DNA of 21,347 nt from Promethearchaeia archaeon. Lineage in GTDB: Archaea > Asgardarchaeota > Lokiarchaeia > Sigyniarchaeales > SOKP01. Made by a program: the position numbers and the translations under genes. Below the pieces are notes generated by a model. The model worked only from the letters and a program-made list of their open reading frames with translations. It was not told the origin of the DNA and made no database searches. Shown here one piece after another: positions 7,959-15,077 of this stretch; the first letter of the stretch is position 1; each line of letters begins with the position of its first letter. The stretch spans positions 1-21,347 of the forward strand of contig JAHQWY010000020.1 in assembly GCA_029856445.1 (NCBI GenBank), read 5' to 3'.

Positions 7959-9601
7959 TCAACCTTGAAAAATTCTAAAATTCCTGATAGATCATTAAGA
8001 ATGGAAATATCTAATGAAAAATTTAATCTTATAGATTCAAATAAGTCGGTAATAATATCTTTTTTTGTATATTCTATCTCTTCATTGAATTGATTAACAA
8101 ATTTTTCTGGAATAAATACTCCACATTTATTATAATATTGACCATATATCTTAAAGAAAGTCTCTATCTTTTGTTCCATATTTTCATATAATTTATCTTT
8201 GTTTCCTACACTATCCATTGATTCATATTGTCCCATTGGAAAAGTAGAACTTAATTCAAGAGGAATTATTCCAAAAAACTCAGAAATAAAGCCAATGTGA
8301 AGTAGATTTCTGGAGATAATTGTATTATTATCTATTTCATCCATCCATCTTTTTATGCTGGGTGATTTATAACCTTTAACATCCAATTCAGGCAATAATA
8401 TTAAAAATTTCGCTTCTAGTGGAACTCTATAGTTATTTTTTATTCTTAAATCATAACGATATAGCAATGGTCTATTTGAACTCTCTGGAGAAGCGTACAA
8501 TCTTCCGTGCGATTTATAGATTTTTTCATATTTCTCAAAAAAGTATAAATCTGACTTTATCAAATTTAAAGCATTAACTAAATTGGGATGATTTCTCACT
8601 CTTTGCTCTACAAGCTCCCATAAATTCCCTTCTTTAATCGCTTGTCTCACAGTTCTCAATTCTGAAAAGGAAATATATAAGTTATGTTTTGCTAGTAGTT
8701 CAATTCGAAATTTATCTTCAAAATTCATTACCTCATTTGGTTGATATTCACAACAAATAGGACAATGACAGGGGAATTCTTCGAGTTCTTCTAACTTCCT
8801 TGTTCCTGTAGATAAAGTGAAATATCTATTTTCTTTAGCAAAAAGAATATAAGCAGCAGAATCCATCAAATCACATCCACAAGCCACTGCTAAAGAAAAG
8901 AATTGCGGTAATCCTAATCCAAACATATGAATTGGCTTATTTGAAATGATATTTTTTTTTACATTTAAAAGAGTCTTAATTACTAAATCAAACCTATAAT
9001 TCAATAATGATTTCACTAAACCTCCAATTGCGTAGACGTTAAAATCTAATTTAGCCATTTCAGTAGTACTAATTTTCAATAAATCACTATAATTTGCCCC
9101 ATGAATGGGACCGAACCAATTACATGTTTCTTTAATCCTTCGATTTACATTTTCTTTAGCCCTTCGCAGAGATAAATCTATTTTCTCTTTTGCAATTTCA
9201 TATTTATCATCAGGTTGAACTGGTACATCTAATATTACCGGGAAATCTGAACCAATGTCCTCTTGAAATTTTTCAATCAATTCTGCATTAATTTCAATAT
9301 CATTATTATTATACATGTATTTTTGAAAAGCTCCACTATCTGTAGCGATAATTCCCTCAAAATTCAAATAATTGTGTATTCCTTTTTCTAAAACCAGATC
9401 TCTTAATTTTGGCTTTTGGTAAATAATGTAAGCATTTGTGAAAATGCTTTGGGCACCTATTTTCTTTAGATCTGAAATATTAAGGATGTTTTTGTAAGGA
9501 TGAATAACGGGAAACAAATTTGGAGTAACCATCTCCTTATTATTTACAATTATTTTCCCTATCCGCCCTAAAGCATCTATTTCAGTTATTTCCCACTTCA
9601 T
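7955..9601 (-). CDS. tgtA: archaeosine tRNA-guanine transglycosylase (TgtA)
   Basis: A 548-aa enzyme that exchanges guanine 15 of archaeal tRNAs for preQ0, the first tRNA-bound step of archaeosine synthesis. The catalytic TIM barrel occupies about 1-330: DSGAFQ (D88), ILDVP (D125), the nucleophile region MDSAAY (D247) and the zinc site C278-x-C280-x2-C283 with H306. The C-terminal part (about 370-548) resembles the ArcS/TgtA C2 domain (GFISEFFGIIPLELS, 437-451). The region aligning with the ArcS catalytic motif PC-x3-KPY reads PELDVKGY and lacks the cysteine, so this is a transglycosylase, not an ArcS. The protein ends there; I see no PUA domain, which usual euryarchaeal TgtA carries. It overlaps the DUF371 gene by 4 bp. 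Confidence 0.93.
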   Translation of the reverse strand: MKWEITEIDALGRIGKIIVNNKEMVTPNLFPVIHPYKNILNISDLKKIGAQSIFTNAYIIYQKPKLRDLVLEKGIHNYLNFEGIIATDSGAFQKYMYNNNDIEINAELIEKFQEDIGSDFPVILDVPVQPDDKYEIAKEKIDLSLRRAKENVNRRIKETCNWFGPIHGANYSDLLKISTTEMAKLDFNVYAIGGLVKSLLNYRFDLVIKTLLNVKKNIISNKPIHMFGLGLPQFFSLAVACGCDLMDSAAYILFAKENRYFTLSTGTRKLEELEEFPCHCPICCEYQPNEVMNFEDKFRIELLAKHNLYISFSELRTVRQAIKEGNLWELVEQRVRNHPNLVNALNLIKSDLYFFEKYEKIYKSHGRLYASPESSNRPLLYRYDLRIKNNYRVPLEAKFLILLPELDVKGYKSPSIKRWMDEIDNNTIISRNLLHIGFISEFFGIIPLELSSTFPMGQYESMDSVGNKDKLYENMEQKIETFFKIYGQYYNKCGVFIPEKFVNQFNEEIEYTKKDIITDLFESIRLNFSLDISILNDLSGILEFFKVE

Positions 9602-9629
9602 TATTATAATGCTAGCTATATTTAATTTA

Positions 9630-10223
9630 TTAATCGAAAAAATCTTTTAACCGATCTTCTTGATATAATTTTTCTAACCAATCAATTTTACCTATATAAT
9701 ATCCTGTGATATCTTTTTTCCGCTCTATTATATCTTTAATTGTTTTTGCTATTAATTCAATACTTAAGTTTGTAGTATCAATTTCAAAAAGAGGTTTTTT
9801 GAGTTTTTTTTGAATAAAATAATTCACACAATTTCCCAATATTTCTGCTTGAACATTTTCTGTTATTTTTTCTTGATTATAATTCTTTCCTTTTAATCGA
9901 TTAGTCAATATATCCGGATCACATCTCAAAATAAAAACAAAATCAATATATTTGTTGGGGACAATATCAGAAAAATGGCCCTCTATTATTAAGAATTGAG
10001 GATTTTCCTTTTTTATCTTCTTGATTCTATTCGTAATGAATGGGAGAAATATTTTAAAATCAACAACATAAGCTCTCCTTTCATTGTCATATTCGAAGGA
10101 AAATTCATCAGAAATCGCTAATTCATTTAAGGAAATGATTTTAGCGTCAATCAATTCAGATAATTCATTTGTCACAGAAGTTTTGCCACAACCCGGAGTT
10201 CCAGAGATTATGATAGTTTTCAT
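9630..10223 (-). CDS. AK6/Fap7-type adenylate kinase-like NTPase
   Basis: A 197-aa P-loop nucleoside monophosphate kinase-like protein of the AK6/Fap7/hCINAP family. In eukaryotes and archaea this family binds ribosomal protein S11/uS11 and acts in small-subunit rRNA maturation, with adenylate kinase activity in vitro. Seen here: Walker A SGTPGCGKTS (7-16), the family's EGH motif (81-83) after a hydrophobic strand FLIIEGH, the arginine-bearing FILRCDP loop (98-104), and the C-terminal IDWLEKL segment (180-186) typical of the group. The ATG at 10223 sits about 28 nt from a TATA-like box, so the gene has its own promoter downstream of the tRNA. tgtA follows after 28 bp, making co-transcription likely. 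Confidence 0.87.
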   Translation of the reverse strand: MKTIIISGTPGCGKTSVTNELSELIDAKIISLNELAISDEFSFEYDNERRAYVVDFKIFLPFITNRIKKIKKENPQFLIIEGHFSDIVPNKYIDFVFILRCDPDILTNRLKGKNYNQEKITENVQAEILGNCVNYFIQKKLKKPLFEIDTTNLSIELIAKTIKDIIERKKDITGYYIGKIDWLEKLYQEDRLKDFFD

Positions 10224-10243
10224 TTTAAGATTAATATTGTCGT

Positions 10244-10257
10244 ATTATAATTATAAG
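10244..10257 (-). promoter_or_regulatory. TATA-like box for the AK6-tgtA-DUF371-trm5 unit
   Basis: On the minus strand CTTATAATTATAAT lies about 21-34 nt before the ATG at 10223, downstream of the tRNA T tract. This fits a separate, nearly leaderless promoter for the protein-coding operon. Confidence 0.35.
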
Positions 10258-10285
10258 TGTAAATGAAAGCTATTGAAATTTACTT

Positions 10286-10297
10286 AAAGAAAAAAAA
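10286..10297 (-). terminator. T-tract terminator of tRNA-Ile
   Basis: Directly after the discriminator base the minus strand reads eight Ts, a C and more Ts. An oligo-T run right behind a tRNA is the usual archaeal termination signal. Confidence 0.5.
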
Positions 10298-10371
10298 TGG
10301 GAAAGGGGGGCTTCGAACCCCCGACCTCACGGTTATCAGCCGTGCGCTATACCAGGCTAAGCCACTCTCCC
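10298..10371 (-). tRNA. tRNA-Ile (anticodon GAU)
   Basis: A full cloverleaf of 74 nt. The acceptor stem is GGGAGAG/CTTTCCC with two G-U/A-U-type weak pairs. The D arm GCT...AGC carries GG, and the anticodon stem CACGG/CCGTG encloses loop CTGATAA, giving anticodon GAT. The variable loop is AGGTC and the T arm is GGGGG/CCCCC with loop TTCGAAG. The discriminator is A and no CCA is encoded; no intron is present. Position 15 is G, so it is a substrate type for the TgtA encoded downstream. Position 37 is A, so it is not a Trm5 substrate. Confidence 0.96.
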
Positions 10372-10400
10372 TTTTTGGGAAATTTAGCTGTAATTTGAAA

Positions 10401-10412
10401 TTTTTTTAAAAA
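10401..10412 (-). promoter_or_regulatory. TATA-like box upstream of tRNA-Ile
   Basis: On the minus strand TTTTTAAAAAAA lies about 30-41 nt before the mature tRNA 5' end. That would give a start a few nucleotides upstream of the tRNA and a short 5' leader for RNase P to remove. Confidence 0.4.
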
Positions 10413-10518
10413 TCAGTGTCTAACTAATAAATTTAATAATAAGTATTTAAAAAATTTTTTGACCTAAAATATAATAGTCTGTTGGTTTTATTTTTAGTTA
10501 AATAACTAAGTGGTATTT

Positions 10519-10950
10519 ATGCCAAAAATTTTGAATTATTCAATCGTCGGATTAGAGGATTATACTGTAAGTTTTAATGACTACTGTTCTTTATGTGAAA
10601 TTCAACAATTTTGCAAATGGGGAAAAGATGAGCCATTTTCTATTAATATTAGCTGTAGTGATTTAAATCGAGCGAAAGAAAAAGTAAAATTTGAACAACT
10701 TCAAAAGCTTCAGAAAACCGAAGATGTTTCAGTAACTTACGAAGAATTAGTCAAGAAAGTAAAAATAAATTTGCAGGGCATATTTGCTGAAGTTTGGAAA
10801 AACAAAATTAAAGCATTAAAAGAAGAAATTAGATGTTTAGATTCTCGAAAAAGAGATTCGATGTTAGTTGCGCAACAAGGTCAAGATTGGTGGCAAGATT
10901 TTAATGTAACCATGAAAGTTATTAACAATGAATGTGAAAAAATATCTTAA
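10519..10950 (+). CDS. small Cys-containing hypothetical protein
   Basis: A 143-aa protein with no recognised family. Near the N-terminus it has C-S-L-C followed by QFCKW and a further Cys. Counting from a possible upstream GTG at 10510 these are C26, C29, C35 and C49, an arrangement that could bind zinc. The remainder is predicted helical and highly charged (around 55-115), ending in a Gln/Trp-rich patch (QQGQDWWQDF). I chose the ATG at 10519 over the in-frame GTG at 10510 because GTGG then lies about 6 nt ahead of it as a weak ribosome-binding site. It is divergent from the tRNA-Ile gene and convergent with the SDR gene. The metal-binding idea is inference. Confidence 0.65.
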   Translation: MPKILNYSIVGLEDYTVSFNDYCSLCEIQQFCKWGKDEPFSINISCSDLNRAKEKVKFEQLQKLQKTEDVSVTYEELVKKVKINLQGIFAEVWKNKIKALKEEIRCLDSRKRDSMLVAQQGQDWWQDFNVTMKVINNECEKIS

Positions 10951-11019
10951 GTAAATTTTTCAATATATAATTTAGAGTTAAATCACAATTTAGTTCAGAG
11001 ATAAAAAAGCATTGTGAAT

Positions 11020-11814
11020 TTATAGTTTATTGATTGAAATCGTCATTCCACCATCTAGTATAATATTTTGTCCAGTAATATAATCAGAAGCAGGAGATGC
11101 TAAAAATAATGCAACATCGGCAACCTGACTAGCTTCCCCAATCTTATCTATAGGAAGCTTAATATTCCTAAGTTTTATCCATTCTCTAATAAAGTCTGGA
11201 TCATTGTTGTATATAGGTGTAAGAAATATGCCAGGACAAATAGCGTTTACAGTAATGTTATTTGGTCCTAATTCAAGGGCCCAAAGTTTTGTAAAAGCAA
11301 TGAGTGCTGCCTTGCTTACACTATACATACCTATAAAGGGATTTAAACCACATTCTGTACCCGCACAAGAGGTAATATTAATAATTTTTCCTGCAACGGG
11401 CGAAAATTTTTGTTTTGTCATTTTTCTATAAAAAGATTTAGTTACATTCCATGCTCCCTTAACATTCACATCCATAACTCGTTCATAATCCTTGGTCTTG
11501 GTTTTTAGAGTTGACGACCCGCCTCTTATTCCAGCATTATTTACTAGTAGAAACACATTTTCAAATTTTTGAAATACATTTTTTCTCATCATATCAACTT
11601 GTTCCTCTTTAGAAATATCTGCTTCTGCTAATAAGATATCAACATTATATGAATTTAGAACAATATCACGGGTTTCATTAATACCTTCCAAATTGATATC
11701 ATTTAAAACTAAACTTGCCCCCTGACTCGCAAAAGCAACTGCCATTTCACGTCCAAATCCACTACCTGCACCTGTAATAAGGGCTACTTTTCCTTTTAAA
11801 AATTTTTTACTCAT
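11020..11814 (-). CDS. short-chain dehydrogenase/reductase (SDR)
   Basis: A 264-aa classical SDR with a Rossmann fold. Motifs: TGAGSGFG (14-21) for dinucleotide binding; an acidic residue at the end of strand 2 (D39 in LVLNDIN), which favours NAD(H) over NADP(H); NNAG (92-95); N117; catalytic S149 and Y164-x3-K168 (YSVSK); and the C-terminal GQNIILDGG. All of the catalytic tetrad is present, so it should be active. The substrate is unknown. It is the last gene of a minus-strand run, 44 bp behind the ThDP enzyme, so it may reduce or oxidise the hydroxy-ketone or keto product of that enzyme (inference). Confidence 0.92.
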   Translation of the reverse strand: MSKKFLKGKVALITGAGSGFGREMAVAFASQGASLVLNDINLEGINETRDIVLNSYNVDILLAEADISKEEQVDMMRKNVFQKFENVFLLVNNAGIRGGSSTLKTKTKDYERVMDVNVKGAWNVTKSFYRKMTKQKFSPVAGKIINITSCAGTECGLNPFIGMYSVSKAALIAFTKLWALELGPNNITVNAICPGIFLTPIYNNDPDFIREWIKLRNIKLPIDKIGEASQVADVALFLASPASDYITGQNIILDGGMTISINKL

Positions 11815-11858
11815 AATTTCATCTCATATTGTAATTAAATTTATATAAATAATATTTA

Positions 11859-13592
11859 TTATCCAAAAAGACCCATATTCTTTTTATATTGAGCTAAAAA
11901 CCTCATTGGAGTGGGTGTTTCAAATGCAATATCAACATCTATAACTGCTGGCTTTTTAGAATCTATTGCTCGTTTTATTGCATGTTTTATATCTTCTGGT
12001 TTTTCTACTTTTTCTCCATAACAACCAAAACCTCTAGCTATTCCAGAATAATCAATTGGAGGAAAATCTACATCGCAATATCTTTTTCCAAACCCCTTTT
12101 TTTGATTACTTTTTATCATTCCCCAGGCACAATTATTTGCAATGACAATAATTATTGGCAAATTTAATCTTGCTGCCGTCTCTAATTCCTGAACATTAAA
12201 TAGAAAACTTCCATCTCCAGTTAAACAAACAACAAGCTTATCAGGTTTTGCTATTTTGACAGCTATCGAATATGGAATACCAATACCTAGATGTCCCATC
12301 GAAATAGGGAAGAATGTTGATCTAGGTGATCGCGGTTTATGGTTGATAAATTTGTAGGAAAAAACTACAATATCTCCCCCATCAAGAACAATTTGTGCGT
12401 CATCTGGTATAAAATCAAACAATTCATACACGAGCCTTTCTGGTTTCATTGGTGATTTTTTAGAATCGAGTATTTTTAGATTTGAGCATAATTGATTTTG
12501 CTTAATTTCTTGTAAATAATTATTCCATTCTGTCCATTCTGTTATTTTATTTTTTGGAAGATTTTCCTCCATTTCATGTAACAATTGTTTAATAACAGCT
12601 TTACAATCACCAATTATTCCTACTTCGATTGGTCTATTTTTACCAATTTCCTTAGGATCAATGTCAATTTGAATAACTTTCTGATCTTGATTCCAGAGGG
12701 GCGGGGCACCATAAAATAATGAATAATCCCATTTACATCCAAATGAGATAACCACATCCGCTTCAGACGCCGCTGTACGATATGAAGCATTAATCAAATA
12801 TGAATCTAAAAAGGTTTTTTTATCGCTTCTAATTGATCCTATCCCATTTATAGTAGTTCCTGAAGGGATAACATAAGTTTCAGACAGAAGTGTTAATTCA
12901 TTTGAAGCTTCTGAAGCAATTACGCCTCCACCAGCTATGATTAAAGGCTTTTTTGCATTTTTTAAGATTTCAACCGCAAATTTAATATCTTCTAACTCAC
13001 CAACGGGCTTATTAAAAGACCTATATTTTTCAGGGTTTAAAAGTTTCTTATTAACATCCTCTGTAGCATTTCTAACCAATGCAGTTTCCCTAAATTCGAT
13101 GTATACAGGTCCTCTTCTCCCAGATAAAGCAATTCTTATTGCTTTTTGAAGAGCTTTTGGGATTTCATTGGGTTCTTCTACTTGTATCTGAGCTTTTGTT
13201 ATTGGTTTCATTAAAGCTACTTGATCAATTCCTCCTTGTAGGATACCTGTATCTTCGAACATTCTACCTATCTGAGCACCAATAACTAATAAGGGGATGG
13301 AATCAGCGTTAGCAGTGGCTACAGCAGGGACAAGATGAGTCACTCCAGGTCCAACAGTCCCCATACAAATCCCAATTTCTCCAGTAGCTCTGGCCCAAGC
13401 GTCTGCCATATGGCCCCCTGCTTGCTCATGTCTTACCATAATTGTGTCGATCCCCTGCTCTCTACCCCAACGTTCTATGGCATCATAGATTTTTAATAAT
13501 TCACCACCAACTAACCCAAAAATTTTTGAAACACCTTCTTTTAAAAGTATTTTAACGATTAAATCTCCACCATTTAAAATTTGATTACTCAT
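11859..13592 (-). CDS. ThDP-dependent enzyme, acetolactate synthase large-subunit-like
   Basis: A 577-aa member of the acetolactate synthase/2-hydroxyacyl-CoA lyase superfamily. It has the full three-domain layout: an N-terminal Pyr domain with catalytic Glu in MVRHEQAGGHMADAWAR (E56 from this start) and GTVGPGVTHL; a central domain around 190-340; and a C-terminal PP domain with the ThDP/Mg motif GDGSF, followed after 22 residues by NN (about 458-487). It probably performs decarboxylation and carboligation of a 2-keto acid. The sequence TGILQGGIDQVALMKPITK differs from ordinary IlvB enough that the exact reaction is open. No small regulatory subunit is adjacent. I chose the ATG at 13592 over an in-frame TTG at 13601. 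It sits between the DUF39/ferredoxin fusion and the SDR. Confidence 0.88.
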   Translation of the reverse strand: MSNQILNGGDLIVKILLKEGVSKIFGLVGGELLKIYDAIERWGREQGIDTIMVRHEQAGGHMADAWARATGEIGICMGTVGPGVTHLVPAVATANADSIPLLVIGAQIGRMFEDTGILQGGIDQVALMKPITKAQIQVEEPNEIPKALQKAIRIALSGRRGPVYIEFRETALVRNATEDVNKKLLNPEKYRSFNKPVGELEDIKFAVEILKNAKKPLIIAGGGVIASEASNELTLLSETYVIPSGTTINGIGSIRSDKKTFLDSYLINASYRTAASEADVVISFGCKWDYSLFYGAPPLWNQDQKVIQIDIDPKEIGKNRPIEVGIIGDCKAVIKQLLHEMEENLPKNKITEWTEWNNYLQEIKQNQLCSNLKILDSKKSPMKPERLVYELFDFIPDDAQIVLDGGDIVVFSYKFINHKPRSPRSTFFPISMGHLGIGIPYSIAVKIAKPDKLVVCLTGDGSFLFNVQELETAARLNLPIIIVIANNCAWGMIKSNQKKGFGKRYCDVDFPPIDYSGIARGFGCYGEKVEKPEDIKHAIKRAIDSKKPAVIDVDIAFETPTPMRFLAQYKKNMGLFG

Positions 13593-13662
13593 AATTCCCA
13601 AAATTGCAAATTAAAGATAAATTTTATTACTGATAAAAGAGCAGTAAGAATAGACTAAGTTC

Positions 13663-14952
13663 TTATTTTACATCTTCAGCAAATTTTAATTTGCTAATTG
13701 GTTTTTTTAAAGGAAATTCCCCATTAAGAATCATAGATTTCAACTGCTCAGCTAAATTAATTGCTCCGTTTCTATCTGATTGTCTTAAAACAATTTGAAC
13801 CTCTTTTCCTTCAAATTTTATGGTTTTTAAGTCTAATTCAAAGGCTTCCGGACATAAATAAGCACAATTTCCACAATTAAAACAACGAGATCGATCAATT
13901 CCAGTAATAATTCCATTTTTGATTATAAATGCATTTGTTGGGCATTTATCCATAACATCACATTTATTACATTTTTTACAAACCTCGGGATTAAACTTCA
14001 TTCTGAAATTATTATCCCAAACATCTCCGTATGTTATTTCTCCTACTTTTTCTCTACCCACGAGACTTAATATGTTTAATTTAACATCTCTATCAGACTT
14101 TACAATATTATTAAATATATTTTCATCTAATATTGGGATTGGAACTGCTAAACTGCATATTGGTTCTAATCCATAAGAAGTTTTAAAAGCTCCCATAAAT
14201 TCCGGTTTCATCCCTGTAAAAGGTGCTATTGTCATCATATTAGGTTTAGCAATATAATTTCGCGTACCAGGACCCATAAGGTAACCTATGTTCCCGTTAA
14301 CTAGAATTGGCGAACCAACACCAAAAGATTGAAATTCTGGATCATTTTGAAAAGGGTTTAAAGCGCCGCATCCAGAAAAAGTAATCTCTGTATTATTTGG
14401 GCTAAATGGAAGGCAAGAAAAAATAGTGTTTATTTTGTAGGTTTCACAATTAATCATTGCATTGTAATTTTTAATGGATTGTCTAGTACCCATTAATTTA
14501 GCGAATTGCATATCATCTATAGTCATAACTTTTTTCACAGTTTCGCCTTCAGCACTCTTTGCAAAAATTTCCACTGTTTTTCCTTCAACGATCTCTCTAA
14601 ATAAAGACCCCCCACAATAATTCTCTATTGTTTTACTTTGAGCTGTTCCATAAACAATTAAATCCACTATACCTAGATATTCATTTGGGCAAGGTCCTGG
14701 AAAGCAAGGGACCCCATTCATACTTACTTCTGTAAATTTTCTCAAAGTTCTTGGTGGTGTTAATCGGAAGGAAAAAATTCCCATAATTCCACTCATGAGC
14801 CCCTTAGTAGCTGTGGTTATCACATCAACATCTTCAAACTTGATTTTTTCATCATTACTGATTCGATTTAATAATTCTTGAACTGTCAATATGACAGCAG
14901 TGCCATTATTAACCTTTTTTCTCACGTCTGAAAGCGTTCTTCTCTTAATCAC
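13663..14952 (-). CDS. DUF39/[4Fe-4S] fusion, methanogenesis marker protein 16-like
   Basis: A 429-aa protein with an N-terminal DUF39 (HcyBio-type) domain (about 1-315) fused to a two-cluster ferredoxin domain. The ferredoxin cysteines are C325-x2-C328-x2-C331-x5-C337-P and C357-x2-C360-x2-C363-x3-C367-P. DUF39 proteins in methanogens make homocysteine from aspartate semialdehyde. This fused form, with TTATKGLMSG (46-55), MNGVPCFPGPCPNE (78-91) and DLIVYGTAQS, reads most like methanogenesis marker 16, whose reaction is unknown. Position 54, where from memory the homocysteine enzyme has an important Cys (MCSSG), is Ser here. The start is a GTG with a run of six Gs 6 nt upstream. It heads the gene run with the ThDP enzyme and the SDR. 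Confidence 0.85.
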   Translation of the reverse strand: MIKRRTLSDVRKKVNNGTAVILTVQELLNRISNDEKIKFEDVDVITTATKGLMSGIMGIFSFRLTPPRTLRKFTEVSMNGVPCFPGPCPNEYLGIVDLIVYGTAQSKTIENYCGGSLFREIVEGKTVEIFAKSAEGETVKKVMTIDDMQFAKLMGTRQSIKNYNAMINCETYKINTIFSCLPFSPNNTEITFSGCGALNPFQNDPEFQSFGVGSPILVNGNIGYLMGPGTRNYIAKPNMMTIAPFTGMKPEFMGAFKTSYGLEPICSLAVPIPILDENIFNNIVKSDRDVKLNILSLVGREKVGEITYGDVWDNNFRMKFNPEVCKKCNKCDVMDKCPTNAFIIKNGIITGIDRSRCFNCGNCAYLCPEAFELDLKTIKFEGKEVQIVLRQSDRNGAINLAEQLKSMILNGEFPLKKPISKLKFAEDVK

Positions 14953-14983
14953 AAAGTTCCCCCCTTTTTCGAAAAATCATCAT
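14945..14983 (-). CDS. possible 12-codon leader ORF overlapping the DUF39 start
   Basis: ATG at 14983 to TAA at 14945 would encode MMIFRKRGELCD. It crosses the G-run ribosome-binding site, and its stop lies just inside the GTG-started DUF39 gene (TGTGATTAA), an arrangement that can couple translation. No ribosome-binding site precedes it. It could be a chance ORF. Confidence 0.18.
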   Translation of the reverse strand: MMIFRKRGELCD

Positions 14984-15036
14984 GGTAAATATTCATTTAT
15001 AATAAAATTTTTTTATTTTCACAAACCCTAAATTAA

Positions 15037-15048
15037 TTATATATAATG
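15037..15048 (+). promoter_or_regulatory. TATA-like box of the RNase P protein operon
   Basis: TTATATATAATG lies 30-41 nt upstream of the TTG start at 15078, with a GAGGT ribosome-binding site at 15063-15067 between them. This places transcription start just before or at that site. Confidence 0.35.
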
Positions 15049-15077
15049 TAAAGTACTTTTTCGAGGTATAATACTTA

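Noticed and set aside
10084..10266. A 60-codon plus-strand ORF antisense to the AK6/Fap7 start
   Set aside because: It reads the complement of the P-loop region, whose minus-strand motifs are unmistakable; its own sequence has no domain.
10983..11017. Inverted repeat TCACAAT/ATTGTGA with a 21-nt spacer between the convergent Cys-rich orphan and SDR genes
   Set aside because: A 7-bp AT-rich dyad with a long spacer and no flanking T tract is expected by chance and does not make a convincing terminator.
13593..13601. TTG at 13601 as the start of the ThDP enzyme
   Set aside because: The in-frame ATG nine bases downstream (13592) is the stronger codon, and the three extra residues are not part of the family N-terminus.
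15000..15077. Possible RNase P RNA or other structured RNA next to rnp3
   Set aside because: The spacer is too short and almost entirely A/T, with no stems or conserved RNase P RNA motifs.
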